Positions 23,217 through 34,488 of a DNA stretch of 64,000 bases are shown in pieces. The DNA comes from Podospora comata (Eukaryota; Ascomycota; Sordariomycetes; Sordariales; Podosporaceae), in contig CP071494.1 in assembly GCA_017354895.1 (NCBI GenBank), positions 2,790,001 through 2,854,000 on the forward strand, read 5' to 3'. Under the pieces are notes generated by a model. That model was not told where the DNA came from, did not search any database, and worked only from the letters and a program-made list of their open reading frames with translations. The position numbers and the translations under genes were made by a program. Each line of letters begins with the position of its first letter. Position 1 is the first letter of the stretch.

Positions 23217-25581
23217 GGAACTGGTCTGGTAGAGATTTGATGTGTAGGACTGGTGTAAGAATAGGAGAGGCAAACGATACCCAAGAATACGGATAGAAGG
23301 ATACCTCAGCATCACAGTTCAGATGTCAGCTGTTTGGACGGATGGAAGTTTTATGTTTTGTTCAATGCTGAGCGAGTGTGCCCGTCAGACTCGAGAGTCT
23401 CTGTCGTCACGCCGGACGATGGGGTATGTATGCAAAAAGTCACCACATCTTCGATCCTCCCGCCCCGATTTCCGACATCAAAATGCGCTGCAATGCAAAC
23501 CTGAAAAGCAGACAACCGATAAACGCCGTTCCCTAATACTGATTCGCATTCAAGTCATCCCGGACATGACAAACATCCCCCTTTTTTGTTGGAAAATGCA
23601 AAGACATAAAAAAGATCGACTCCCGAAACGCCCCCCCCTGTAAGTCTCGTGCAGTCCCCATTTTAAAGAACGCCGGAAAAGTCCACCACAATGGCATTGC
23701 GCCACTGAGATGATTTTTTTGGAGGATGCTGTTATCAAGTCGAAGCTTTTGGGACCGATCGTGGGGGGTCCGGCCCGACAGCTTGGGCCCTGCTGACCTG
23801 ACTGGGCCGCCACGCTACATCTCCCGAACCAACCCCCACCACAAGCGTTCCAGCGGTAGCTTCAGATAATCTTCGGTCTATCTGGTGGTTGTCGTTCATC
23901 CTCACAAGTCGATCGGCATCCTGATCTTGGCGTTCGTCGTCCATGATCTTCTCCTGCTTTTGACGAGGGGGAGCGCTCGCTGGATGACTCTGATGAAAGA
24001 GCGGGAGAGGCTCCGCTTGAGGGGGACGGCTTGCATCATGGTGGTTTGGTTGTAGATATGGTTGGAAGGAATAGGTCGGCCAGCGAGGTATGGAGTCTCC
24101 ACCGGAGAGATGAGGAAGAGGAGGGGATATGGCAGCTCCTGCTGGACCACTTTTTGGTTCTCAGTTTTGAAAGTTGATGATCGACATGATCAGAGGTGGT
24201 CGCCAGGACAAGAGACGAGGAGGTCGTCGAGTCTTAAGTGGTGAGTGTGGTGGTGGTGGTGGTGTTGTTGTTGGCGGATCGGAGTACCGGCCAACGACCC
24301 ATTCACCTGTTTCCCAAGCAAAGAGGAGGAGGAAGAGCACCGCTAAAATTAGGGCCCTGTCGCGGGTGGCGTAGTCTGTTGCGTCCGCGCCCCTTTTCTT
24401 GGTTGTTTCGTTTTGCGGGATGTCAACGCAGAGATAAAGGTGCTGCGCCGCTGGCGTGCTGTACCCACAAGACCCAGCGATGGATATGAAACGGTTTCGA
24501 CTGTGCGATTTTGTAGTTCAGCCACAAAGGTTGTTCTGGGTTGGGGTGAAAGGTCCTAGATAGGGCTAGGGATCTCAAGGGATTGCTGGTGGGCTTGAGG
24601 CACAGGGGAGCTATGGCCCTTGATGAGGTCTGCGGGATCACGCAAGAGGGGGCGCGTTGATATGCAACCTTGTTGCCCTTGCCAGTGCGGTAGTTGAACG
24701 GCTCGCATTTAAGATATGAGACATGTTCGGAGTGTTAACTTTTGGAGTTTCTTATCAGGGCCATTCTCGCGGGCCGAAGCTTTTGGTGGATGACAGACCA
24801 CCGTTATCTCCGATGGGCTGTTGGGGGTCCGAGCCATTTTCCAACCTCTTCCCTTCCCCGACTCGAACATCTGAGGGTTGGTCAAGATCGGGGATCTGGG
24901 AAGCCAAATAGACCAATGTGTGTCTGAGCGGCTTCTGCTCGAGCTCAGACGCTTGAGCTTCCAACGCGTCGACGTCCCAACGCCCCCAGGCTAGCCGTGA
25001 GTCAAGAAACGTGACTTCGGGGCTGGCGGCCCAGACGGCGCAGGACCCGCATGAGGGCGGGATATAAATGTCAGCATGTGCTCGATATCAGTCCTCGAAT
25101 TACTCACAGAATATCACCTCTCACACAACAGCATTACCGTGCCTGCCAACCGCAACATTCTTCCACAGCTTCGTGCTGGTGAATGTGTATCGTCAATGTA
25201 GAAGAAGATGATTGCTTATTATCCTACAACCAGACCCAACATTGCGTGTCTTGTATCAGTTATGGCAAAACATGTCATCATCTTCTTTTACGTGGACGAT
25301 ATTCCTGTGCCCATTCACCAGATATGGACGTTGCCTCGGTATATCGTCGTCTTGTAGCATGGTTCTGTGACCTGGGACTGGGCAGATCAGTTTCTACACG
25401 GTTGTCGACATCACACTCAAGATCCTTCATGAAGACCAGGAAGATGCTTCACCTGTGTAAAGTCCCTTGCAAGGCATGTGATCAATACATATCCCTACTT
25501 CTAATCACACTGAACTGTGTTGTAAATATATATCTAAAATCTAGGTAGTTATATACATCCATCTACAATTACTCAACCCCC
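23217..25581. other. 2.4-kb stretch without a recognised gene
   Basis: Overlapping short open frames only. A short Arg-rich frame on the minus strand near 24,000 (product RSLSRSFIRVIQRALPLVKSRR-like) looks vaguely like a presequence, but I cannot join it to anything. A GGT/GTT triplet run lies at about 24247-24277. Nothing else seen. Confidence 0.4.
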
Positions 25582-27453
25582 TCATCCAGAAGCACCAATC
25601 GTCACCCTCCAACCACCCCACATCGCCACCCCCATGCTCAGCATTATACACACCATCTTCTCATACCACACCAATCCCCAGTGGATAGCCAACACCTTCG
25701 CCACAACCCCAGCCACAATCCCCATCCAAACAACAAAGAACCCAAGATCAAACCACGCCTTCCTCATGCCCTCCCTCTTTGCCCGTTCCATATCCCCACT
25801 CGCCCTCATCGACGTCCCCCAGCCATCAGCCGCCATGGTCAGCATGCTGTAAATCTGCACCGCCGGCAACGGGATGTAGTAAAAGAACACACCCGGCACG
25901 ATCCACCTCACATCTCCGAGCCTCAACCGGTGTGTGTTCCTCACAAAATTATACATGGTGCTAATCAAGATCCGAAAGACAAAGTCCATAACCGATATCT
26001 CAATCAACTGGTGCCCAGTAAAAAAGAACCACATCACCGCCAACGCTCCGATCGCCGGTCCAAACTCCCGCTTCACCATCCCGTAGAACAGAAGCGGATG
26101 ACTGACGAGATAGACCTTTGGCCTGAGAAGCGACTCGATATGCGTTGCCCTCGCCCAGCGGACTTGTTGTCTCAACCATCGAGACATTGTGGTAGGGGTG
26201 TCTGTTGCGGCCAGGACATCGGAGGCAAAGATTACGTTCCATCCTCTGAGTAGTAAATTAGTGGTGAGATGCCTGTCTTCGTTGACAATCATCCGCTTGC
26301 CAAAGGCGATTTGCGTATACCACGGCACCAGGATCGCCGGAAGGGCAGACAGACGAAATGCGGTGCTGGGACCAGACTGGCAGTCACTTGTGCCGGTGCA
26401 AGCTGGTGTTGAGCGGGTGAGGTAGAGCTCGCCCCAGTAGACCGCTGAGGCGAGGTTTGTGACGGCGGTTTCTCTGTTGTTGTGGACGACAAGCCCGGAG
26501 GAGGCACCGCCTGCTTTGAGGTCAGAAGCGATGGTGTTGATTGTTTTCTCTAAGGAATCTGGAAAGACGATGGTGTCTGAGTCGGAGGACCAGAGGTACT
26601 CGATGCCGAGCATGTCTGAGATGACAAGTGCAAAGACGTAGGCTGTGAACATTATTCCCTTTTTGTGCATATGGCGTTGCTTCAGACAGAGATGTTTGAT
26701 ACCCTTGGGACCGCCAATGGTCAGGTCATGTTGTCGAAGGATCGATCGGGCTAGGTCGAGACAAGCTTGCATGGAAATGGCATTTGCTTCGTCTTCGTTG
26801 ACAGGAATTCCGTTTTGACGCTGGAGAGCCATGGTTTTGGCGCGGATGCGTTCAGCAACCTCACCCAAGGGCTCTGGGATCTGGATGACGGTGGAGTTCT
26901 CGGGAAAGACTTGGCAGAAGACGTTGACCATGTCTTGGTCTTCTGCCTCGTCGCCGTCGATGCCTGCAAGGAAGAAGGTACATGTCTTGGCTGACTTGTA
27001 GCTTTGCAGTGCCCGGGCATAGAGCGATGGATCCTCACGCCAGCCAACAACTGCCGCCATACAGTCCGCGTTGGGGAGGCATGGTTGAGCTTCCAAGTGA
27101 AGACCGCTCCATTCTTTCTTTTCGTCCAAGTGTAGGTCAAAGCTCGGTGTATGTAGGGAACGAGCAAAGTGTTGTCGACGTCCTTCGACGATATAACGGT
27201 TGAGTTCTGTGAGAGCGATAGTGATGACGATGTCTAGCGTTACGGGGTAGCGACTGTGGACTGTTGAGAAATAGTAGATGGGTAGGGATAATAGGCAACC
27301 CAAAATATTCAGAAGTAAACGAGAGGCTGAAGGGGGATGGCCTTGCACCACTGGCTCCCGGAAGTCGTCGTTCTTCTCCTTTGGTGACATCATTGCATCG
27401 TCAAAGCGAGTGATGCTGGCCAACAAGAACTCCCGAAAGAAGGTGTGTATCAT
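25582..27453 (-). CDS. family 2 processive polysaccharide synthase (hyaluronan/chitin-synthase-like GT2)
   Basis: Intronless membrane glycosyltransferase of 623 residues. N-terminal hydrophobic segment (LLLNILGCLLSLPIYYF), a cytosolic GT-A domain from about residue 125 (MAAVVGWREDPSLYARAL), the nucleotide/metal site SSDSDT, an acceptor-site EDRHLTT, and the polymerase signature Q-x-x-R-W in RQQVRWARATH. Four or five membrane helices follow to the C-terminus, the layout of hyaluronan synthase and chitin synthase. Fungal proteins of this kind include the GT2 enzymes reported to be needed for hyphal growth on solid surfaces in cereal pathogens; whether this is an orthologue cannot be told by eye. 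The product polymer is unknown. It is divergent from the GT31-like gene. Confidence 0.85.
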   Translation of the reverse strand: MIHTFFREFLLASITRFDDAMMSPKEKNDDFREPVVQGHPPSASRLLLNILGCLLSLPIYYFSTVHSRYPVTLDIVITIALTELNRYIVEGRRQHFARSLHTPSFDLHLDEKKEWSGLHLEAQPCLPNADCMAAVVGWREDPSLYARALQSYKSAKTCTFFLAGIDGDEAEDQDMVNVFCQVFPENSTVIQIPEPLGEVAERIRAKTMALQRQNGIPVNEDEANAISMQACLDLARSILRQHDLTIGGPKGIKHLCLKQRHMHKKGIMFTAYVFALVISDMLGIEYLWSSDSDTIVFPDSLEKTINTIASDLKAGGASSGLVVHNNRETAVTNLASAVYWGELYLTRSTPACTGTSDCQSGPSTAFRLSALPAILVPWYTQIAFGKRMIVNEDRHLTTNLLLRGWNVIFASDVLAATDTPTTMSRWLRQQVRWARATHIESLLRPKVYLVSHPLLFYGMVKREFGPAIGALAVMWFFFTGHQLIEISVMDFVFRILISTMYNFVRNTHRLRLGDVRWIVPGVFFYYIPLPAVQIYSMLTMAADGWGTSMRASGDMERAKREGMRKAWFDLGFFVVWMGIVAGVVAKVLAIHWGLVWYEKMVCIMLSMGVAMWGGWRVTIGASG

Positions 27454-28705
27454 GAACAGACCAGGCTGGTCAGAAGACGGAGGGGATAGCAGTACAAAAG
27501 GAAGAGAGCATAGGCATGTCTCTACATTTAAGCTGTGACTTACCGTGCCACACCGTAGAGGCCAGCTCGTATGCCTGCCTGGAATCCGACTTCGGCTTCT
27601 CCTCTTCAGATGACAGAATCTGTACAGACCCCGTAGCTGGTGACCCGGGAAGCCATCGTGGTCGTCAAATTAGGACTTGCCCGGTGTGTGAGCAAGTAGC
27701 GGCTCTGGAGGCTGCAACTTCCCATTCAGCCAAGATTTCCTATGTGGCTTCACGCGGCTGGTTTGCGTCGTATCCATCAACCTATCGGTAAGGCCTTTTG
27801 CTGCGCCTTGCTCCAATGAGCCGCCCTCCGAAGAGTGTGCTTCCAGCCCTTCTTGGAATCGGCGAATCCAAGAGCTGGCTGCTTTGTGCACCTACAGCTT
27901 TTACTGTATGTCTCGTACGTTGTGGAGGCTGTGGGCACGAGTGGGAGTCTGTCCAAAGGTTACTCGGTATCCAATTGTCGGGTATTGAGACATTGAAAAA
28001 AGAGGTAAATAGAGTATTGTGGTATGGCGGTCTATTTTTCCAGAAGAGCATCGTGACAGTGTCCGGTGGAAAAGAGCGTTCCAGTTTGCGCCACACAATT
28101 ATTGTGGGACCGAGGACGACCTCTCAGTGCTCCCGGCTCAGCCCATAGGGCATTTAGGGCATGTTACATTGGGGAGCACAGCGCATTTAGCCGCAGTTGC
28201 ACGCCGAACCCTCGGCGCACTCAACTTGTAGAACCAACAGCCCATGAGCACGGTCATTCGTTTGGGATCTTGATCTTGAATCCTGGTGAGTCAGAACTTT
28301 GTCTCAACCTTATGCTTATATGGCAAGCTAACCATCATCAGATCTCAAGGTTGTATTCGGATCATGTCCTGAGCCTTTATGCGGGCTGCGCCGTAGAGTC
28401 AACTTCAACATGATCCTCGGAATCCCGACCAAGAGTCGCTCGCCGCCTATTCGCTTCGAGTCTTTGTGTAACACGTCGTATCGGGGTCACAGCCTCCACA
28501 GAAAGGTCGGTGTATGGGGACATTCAGCTCACTCGAAGCTGCTTGGGAGCGCCATGGATGCCTTGGTTGGTCCTGGTCCAAAGACTTTAGACTAAATATT
28601 ACCTCGACTGATCTTGAGTTCACCGCCTAGAGGCTTTTAACGAGAACCCAGTTTTTTCTGTTTGTCCAATTTCAACATCCAAACCTACGTTACTGAACCA
28701 GCATC
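27454..28705. promoter_or_regulatory. 1.25-kb divergent intergenic region between two glycosyltransferase genes
   Basis: Upstream region of both the GT2 and the GT31-like gene. A possible 5'-UTR intron for the GT2 gene is suggested by a strong donor on the minus strand (CACGGTAAGT, about 27545) and an acceptor near 27470. No protein gene is supported. Confidence 0.35.
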
Positions 28706-30202
28706 ATGGTTGTGACATACAGGAACAACCGGCTGGTGCCAGCTATCGTGATATCAGCGTGTCTCTGGGGTATCTATCATCTTGTCGATGTCAAAATTGC
28801 AAACGAAAGCTATCATACGGTCATACTTCCAGACTGGAGAACGCCACCATCACAAGTCGGTCATGATGTCGACCTTGATCCCCATTCACATCCAACCACC
28901 ACGGCATGGTCACCACCACCACCAGCAGTTCAAACCCCTGACCCGACAAAGAGCCCAAATGGCAAGCCCAAAGACAGTACCCTGGCACCAGAAGACGTCC
29001 TCTTGATCATGAAAACGGGCTACACGTCTCTTTGGAAACGTCTTCTAATCCACCTCACCACCTCCCTCTCCCCAGACCGCATCCCCCGACCCAACTCGGT
29101 CATCTACTCCGACGCCCCTTCCACCATCGGCACCTTCAACATAATCGACGCCCTAGAAAACACCACCCACACCCTCAAATCGAACCATCCCGACTTCGAA
29201 ATCTATCGCCAACAACCGCTCTACGACAGCCACAACGCCTACGTCGAATCAGCGGGTATAGAAGGCGACAACTTTGGCCCCGCGGGTGGTTGGATCATCG
29301 ACAAGTACAAGTTCGTCCCGTTGATGCAACACGCTGGGAGGAACTACCCCAACGCGAAGTGGTATATCTACATGGAAGACGACACTTATCTCTTCCTCAC
29401 TAACATCCTTGCCTACCTGTCCAAGTATGACTGGAGGAAGTCGCATTACCTGGGCAGCTTCGCCGGGAAGTCGGACGTGATTTTCGCCCATGGCGGTGCG
29501 GGCTTTGTCATCTCCCGCGGAGCGTGGGAGAGATCCTTTGGGCAAAACGACAAGATGGCCGCGGATTACGAAGAATACACGGCCGCCCACTGCTGCGGTG
29601 ATCAAGTCCTCGGTCACGCGCTCAACAAATACGGGGTCAAATTCGGGGAGAATAATGGAGACGAAAGGTTCACCTGGGGCTTCAACCCTGTTGTGCACTG
29701 GCGATTTGGATTTGAGAAGTGGAATTGGTGCGAGCCGTTGCTGAGCTGGCATAAAGTTCATTCAAGAGATGTGGCGAGATATTACCAGTTGGAACAGGAG
29801 TGGGATTTTGAGAAAGACGGGCCGATCAGACATGGGGACTTTGCGGAACAGGTCATCCTTCCTGAGTTGAGGGCACGGAATAATAGGGCGGAGTGGTGGG
29901 ATAATATGTCGGGGGTGTGGCAGGTTAGTTCGGGGAATAAGAATGATCCTCCTGGGCCGGAGGGGAAGGGGTATGATGAGGGGAAGTGGAAGAAGGCTTG
30001 GGAGTCGGTGGGGGATTGTGAGGAGGCTTGCAAGTCGTGGGGGGATTGTGTTCAGTGGAGCTGGGTGGAGGATTTGTGTAAGATGGATAATAAGTTCATG
30101 ATGGGGCAGGGGTATGCGCCGGCTATGATGGAGAGGAAGACGGCGTTAAAGAGGACTAGTGGGTGGTTGACGGATAGATTGGAGGGCTGGAAATGTGCAT
30201 AG
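28706..30202 (+). CDS. GT31-like (fringe/C1GALT-type) type II membrane glycosyltransferase
   Basis: Intronless, 498 residues. A short cytosolic tail and a single signal-anchor helix (LVPAIVISACLWGIYHLV) place it in the Golgi, followed by a Pro/His/Thr-rich stem to about residue 90. The catalytic domain starts at DVLLIMKTGYTSLWKRL, has the metal-binding acidic motif in YIYMEDDTYLF, the glycine-rich HGGAGFVISRGAWE and CCGDQVLGHAL, as in fungal relatives of beta-1,3-galactosyl and fringe transferases. The last ~70 residues are cysteine- and tryptophan-rich (CEEACKSWGDCVQWSW) and resemble a PAN/apple-like module. The ATG at 28706 is in good context (catcATGGTT). Sugar and acceptor are unknown. 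Confidence 0.82.
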   Translation: MVVTYRNNRLVPAIVISACLWGIYHLVDVKIANESYHTVILPDWRTPPSQVGHDVDLDPHSHPTTTAWSPPPPAVQTPDPTKSPNGKPKDSTLAPEDVLLIMKTGYTSLWKRLLIHLTTSLSPDRIPRPNSVIYSDAPSTIGTFNIIDALENTTHTLKSNHPDFEIYRQQPLYDSHNAYVESAGIEGDNFGPAGGWIIDKYKFVPLMQHAGRNYPNAKWYIYMEDDTYLFLTNILAYLSKYDWRKSHYLGSFAGKSDVIFAHGGAGFVISRGAWERSFGQNDKMAADYEEYTAAHCCGDQVLGHALNKYGVKFGENNGDERFTWGFNPVVHWRFGFEKWNWCEPLLSWHKVHSRDVARYYQLEQEWDFEKDGPIRHGDFAEQVILPELRARNNRAEWWDNMSGVWQVSSGNKNDPPGPEGKGYDEGKWKKAWESVGDCEEACKSWGDCVQWSWVEDLCKMDNKFMMGQGYAPAMMERKTALKRTSGWLTDRLEGWKCA

Positions 30203-30731
30203 GTTGTTAAAAAGCCGCTGTTTTCTTTAATTTAGGAATTATTTGAGAGAATCATATACAGTAAGCGTATCGACCTCAGATCTGTTCTTGAACCCTCTGA
30301 CATTCCTCTTGTATTGGGGTCATAGGTCACTGCCGCTGTTCCACAAACGGTTATGGGCCCGTAATGCAACGCCTACCTAGGTAGCTCGTGTTACTCAGAG
30401 CAGATTCCGGATCAATCCTTTAGATGGACCTAACGCAATTCTAGAAGGGACAAGGTTCCAACGATGATTTCTATGTTACACAAGGATGAAATATGACCGG
30501 TGATTGCTGTCTCAGCAGTTACACAGAGTCAAGCTGCGTTGTAGTGTATGTTGGATTAATCAATTATTTAATATAGCCGCCACGAGGTTCGGCAATAGCA
30601 GAATATGTCTTCTACGCCTCCCCAAACAATGCTGTGTATAAAGAGACGCTATCATCCCGTTGATTCCATAAATTAGTCTAGAGCTTGGCCTTGACATTTC
30701 GCTAGTCAGTAAGCCTTCCTCGATGATCATC
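30203..30731. other. intergenic; promoter of first tandem secreted protein
   Basis: Contains at 30404-30442 a block that recurs, diverged, at 31456-31496 upstream of the second copy (shared TTCCGG, AATCCTT, GGACC, TTCTA words in the same order), showing that the duplication included upstream DNA. Confidence 0.5.
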
Positions 30732-31221
30732 ATGAAGCTCCTCCTCACGATCACCGGCCTCGCAGCCCTTTCCACCACAACACCAACCTCGCCTTCCACA
30801 CCAACTGGCCGCATCAAGGACCCCTGGGGAGACTTGATGACCATCCTGGGCTTCTACCAACATCCCGAATGCAGCCATGAAGACCCTTACTGGTACATGA
30901 CCACCAGGCTCGGCACGTTCCTAGCCGTAATGGACGAGACAGAAGGCTGCCAGAATGTGCCGGACGTATGGGGCGAGGTGAGAGTCATCAAAGTGGAGCG
31001 TCAAGATAGGAAGTGCAAAGGTAAGCCGCTATTTACGGCCTCTGTCATCTCAAGTGCAGCACAGAGGTAGCTTACACGCCCGGTTTTCAGTAACGGTGTA
31101 TACCAACCCCGATTGCGATCCTGCCAGCGGAAGCGGGATCCCTATTCCAGAGGAGACTTGTGTTCCCTCCGACCCGGAAAAAACTTGGAAGAGCTTCGCT
31201 ATCAGAGGCTGTTTGGATTGA
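30732..31221 (+). CDS. small secreted cysteine-containing protein, copy 1
   Basis: 139 residues in two exons (30732-31020, 31091-31221). Signal peptide MKLLLTITGLAALSTTTPT. The mature protein has six cysteines: LGFYQHPECSHED, EGCQNV, RKCK in exon 1; NPDCDP, EETCVP and IRGCLD in exon 2. The paralogue at 31813 has cysteines at the same places and an intron at the same site and phase (after the first base of a valine codon). Function unknown; size, secretion and cysteine pairing fit an apoplastic/effector-like or antimicrobial protein, but nothing here proves that. A second in-frame ATG lies three codons upstream. Confidence 0.8.
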
Positions 31222-31812
31222 GGAACATGTGGCTTGGGTACCAGGGCGGCCTTCAGAGAATGTTTATACACAGACAGTGTATGAAACTGCGTTACACCTG
31301 ATGTTGAATAGGCAAGAACGCCGTTGAAAACAAGCTCCAGGCCCGCACCGTAGTCGCACAGGTCTTCATGATTCACCATTGATGGAAAGTCCTGCTTTCG
31401 GTCTACATACGGACCGCGAATGTAACCTTTAACCGACTCATTTCGGCCAGATTATCTTCCGGCTGAATCCTTCAAGGGGACCCAAGCACGTTCTAACATG
31501 AACGAAGCTTGAATCTGATATGTAGGTAGGTAGCATCTCCATGTCACCCATATACCCTAAATGCCTGAAGACCAATTCTGTAACGGAGGGAGAGCCTAGA
31601 ATGGAAGAGTTTATTGTAGATAGTATCCTGAGAGCTGTCTATTTTTAACATAAGCCCCTCACAAACATCCCGTCGGCGTTTTTGCACAATATCCATGCTA
31701 ACAATGACCAGAGGCAGCGCCGATCATTAATAGAGAATTCTGCCCCTTCCATACCATGACATTCACATTCAGGCAGCCTTCACAAATAGCAAAGTTATTG
31801 ATCTCATTCAGC
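31222..31812. other. intergenic between tandem secreted-protein genes
   Basis: 3' region of copy 1 and promoter of copy 2, including the duplicated block at 31456-31496. No other gene. Confidence 0.5.
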
Positions 31813-32323
31813 ATGAAGCGTCTCCTCGCAATCACTGGCTTTGCAGCCCTCGCGATAGCAACACCAACTCTGCCACGGGCACCAACGCCAACAGGTCAAG
31901 TCCCCTCTCCACCAACAGTGGCCCAGCTTGGCTTCTACCAGAACCCATCGTGCAGCCATACAGGCACATACTGGTACTTTACCTACTGGCGCTCACAGTA
32001 CGAGGCTCTGCTGGAGCAAACCGGCGGCTGCCAGAATGTATCTGAGCCAATGGGGGGCTATGCGACGGCCATTCAAGTGGAGCGTCAGGTTGTGGAGAAT
32101 TGTAAAGGTATTTTTATTCTCTTCTGTCGCTCGCATCTCCAACGTGCGAAAGGTTCCGCACTAGGTACCATAGCTAATGCGGTTTTTAGTAACACTGTAT
32201 TCCAGCAAGAACTGCGATCTTGCCAGTGAAGCCGTCGTTGCGATTCCCGGGCCGATGGTTTGCGTTCCTGCCGAACAGGGCAGATCTTGGAACAGTTATT
32301 CGATCAGAGAATGCTCGGATTGA
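31813..32323 (+). CDS. small secreted cysteine-containing protein, copy 2
   Basis: 142 residues in two exons (31813-32107, 32190-32323). Signal peptide MKRLLAITGFAALAIATPT, clearly related to that of copy 1. Shared segments: LGFYQNPSCSHTG, GGCQNVSEPMGG, VERQVVENCK, SKNCDLAS, VCVPAEQGRSW, IRECSD. The six cysteines and the phase-1 intron position are conserved, while the loops differ freely, including the proline-rich segment after the signal peptide. The start at 31813 is chosen by match to copy 1; an in-frame ATG at 31756 would spoil the signal peptide. Confidence 0.8.
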
Positions 32324-32744
32324 GGAGGACTTTTTTCTTCGTGGATTCAGGGGGTGGCTTCAGGGGTTGAAAAAAGGGGGGCTCATAGTGGGGCCATTAA
32401 GCCATGACATGACGTCAGGCTCGTCTTGAGATGTCTGTCTTTAATATTCCGTTCGCCGTTGTCAAATTGTCAAAAGGAGTTTACAGTCTTTGGATGTCGA
32501 AAAAGTTTTTTTTAACTCCACTCAAAATGTTCTAACGCCGATGATGATGCCGTGAGATTTTGATTTGTCACAATCGGACCTGAATCCACCCGCTTGCTCG
32601 GTTTTACATACTTGGCTCTCCCCGCTTTTCTTCTTCTTTCCAGTACTGTTAATGTGACGTTTGTTGATATCATCATCTGAGAAATTTGCATACAACAACT
32701 TATCAACATCGTTCTGCTTGAAATATTAGAGAATATCGTTCAAA
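32324..32744. other. intergenic, promoter of the MDR oxidoreductase gene
   Basis: Nothing recognised beyond a pyrimidine-rich leader before 32745. Confidence 0.4.
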
Positions 32745-33868
32745 ATGACCGCCGGCAAGAAATGGATTCTCACAGGCCAGGAAGGTTATGATACCTCCCT
32801 TCAACTGGTCGACTCGGACATTTCGACCGACCAGCTGGGACCGGATGACGTGCTAGTCCAGCTTCAAGCTGCCAGTCTCAACTATCGTGATTTGGTCATT
32901 GCCAAAAGCGATGTTGGTTTTCGCTCCCAAACACCACCGCGTAAAGGTCAACACTAACTTCCTGACAGGGCGGAGTAGCCGGCTCCATCACCCCTAACGT
33001 CGTCCCTGGCTCCGACGGCGCGGGCATGGTCGTCGCCGTTGGGTCCTCCGTGACTGGTCTCGGCCCAGGCGACAGAGTCATCACTTACCTCGCCCCAACC
33101 CTCCCACCATCAGATGAAACCGCTCTCCCAGGCGCCGCCGAAATCGTCGCTGGTCTTGGGCAGAAGGTGGACGGTACCCTCGCCAACCAGATGCTCATTA
33201 CCCAGCATGGCGTCATCAAGGGCCCTTCCAACCTGACGCCCGTCCAAGCCGCTACACTGACCTGCAGTGGTTTGACAGCCTGGAACGCCCTCTTTGGAGT
33301 CTCTGGGAGAGAGATCAAAAAGGGTGACTGGGTTCTTGTTCAGGGAACTGGCGGTGTTAGCATCGCCGCTTTGCAGTTTGCTGTTGCTGTTGGGGCGAAT
33401 GTCATCGCTACTACTTCTTCTGAAGAGAAGGCGGAGAGGCTGAAGGAGTTGGGGGCGAGGCATGTCATTAACTATAAGGAGACGGAAGACTGGGGTGAGG
33501 CGGTCAAGAAGTACACTCCTGGTGAGAAGGGCGTGGATATGGTGGTGGATGTTGCTGGAAACTCTTCTTTGGTGCAGTCGCTGGCGGCTGTGAGGACAGA
33601 TGGGATTATTTGCTTGGTTGGATTGCTTGGCAAGTTCGATGCTGGTACGATCCCGATGATGTCTGCGCTCTGGAGGCCTTGTATTGTCCGGGGTGTGCTG
33701 TTGGGTAGCAGGAAGCAGTACAGGGATTTGGTCCGGTTTGTGGAGGAGAAGGGGGTTGTGCCGGTGATGGATGATGTCGTGTTCGGGTTACAAGACGTCA
33801 AGGAGGCGTACAGGAGGATGGAGGAGCAGAAGCATTTTAGCAAGATTGTTATCAAGATTGAGGAGTAG
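32745..33868 (+). CDS. zinc-less MDR oxidoreductase (quinone-reductase/alcohol-dehydrogenase-like)
   Basis: 355 residues in two exons (32745-32912 and 32969-33868). N-terminal GroES-like fold (DVLVQLQAASLNYRDLVIAK; PGSDGAGMVVAVGSSV; GDRV), then the NAD(P)-binding Rossmann domain with TCSGLTAWNALF, VLVQGTGGVSIAALQFA and VIATTSSEEKAERLKELGARHVINY. It ends with the typical DVKEAYRRMEEQKHFSKIVIKI. The catalytic-zinc cysteine seen in true alcohol dehydrogenases is missing (LNYRD in its place), as in the quinone oxidoreductase branch. A cytosolic NADPH-dependent reductase with unknown substrate is likely. About 2.5 kb from the cluster edge and without an AflR-type site nearby, so I treat it as a neighbour. 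Confidence 0.88.
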
Positions 33869-34488
33869 TGCTTGGGTACCTATAGAGTTGTTATCTGAAT
33901 CTCCCTACAACGAACATTGCTGAATATTGTTGGTTTGGCAATTTCCCGATGGATTGCGAAGCTGAAGCCGGCATGCGTGATCCGAAAGTGTAAATCGCAT
34001 GGCTGTCGTGGTGTAGTCCGAGGGCTCGGGTTAGAAAACAAGGCCAGCAGAAAAAGCTAACCCGGTTTTGCAGGTGAAGCCTAACGCCAAGTGAACAGAG
34101 TTGTATTTGCACAGCTTTTAAGTGCCCCTGCCATCAAGACAACCAGACTAACACTTTCGAAGGATTTTGGTTCAACCAGGAACTGAAAGCTGTCGCCCTA
34201 TGCTCAGCTTCCCCAGAGACGTCGGTGAGGCTGCCTGAGCATCAAGATCACTGATATCATCGTCATAGCCTCACATTGATACATCAAAATGGACTAGAGC
34301 TTCTTGGCCTCTTCATCGGTGAAGAGGCTCGAAACCACGTTGGTCAAGTATAAAGATCAGTAGACCATCTCACCATCAATCATCTTCTTCACCATCAAAC
34401 ACAGACTTTCTATCACTGCAAAGCATCGTCGCATCTTTACCAGCACTTCTTCTCTAAGTCTCCAATCTCACCAATTCATCTCTTCACC
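33869..34488. other. intergenic; promoter of the 34489 gene
   Basis: A TATA-like element (tataaag) lies at about 34349, 140 bp before the next ATG, followed by a C/T/A-rich leader (caccatcaatcatcttcttcacc). No other feature. Confidence 0.5.

Noticed and set aside
25779-26253. Proline-rich plus-strand frames within the GT2 gene
   Set aside because: Antisense shadows of the G-rich 3' part of the glycosyltransferase coding strand.
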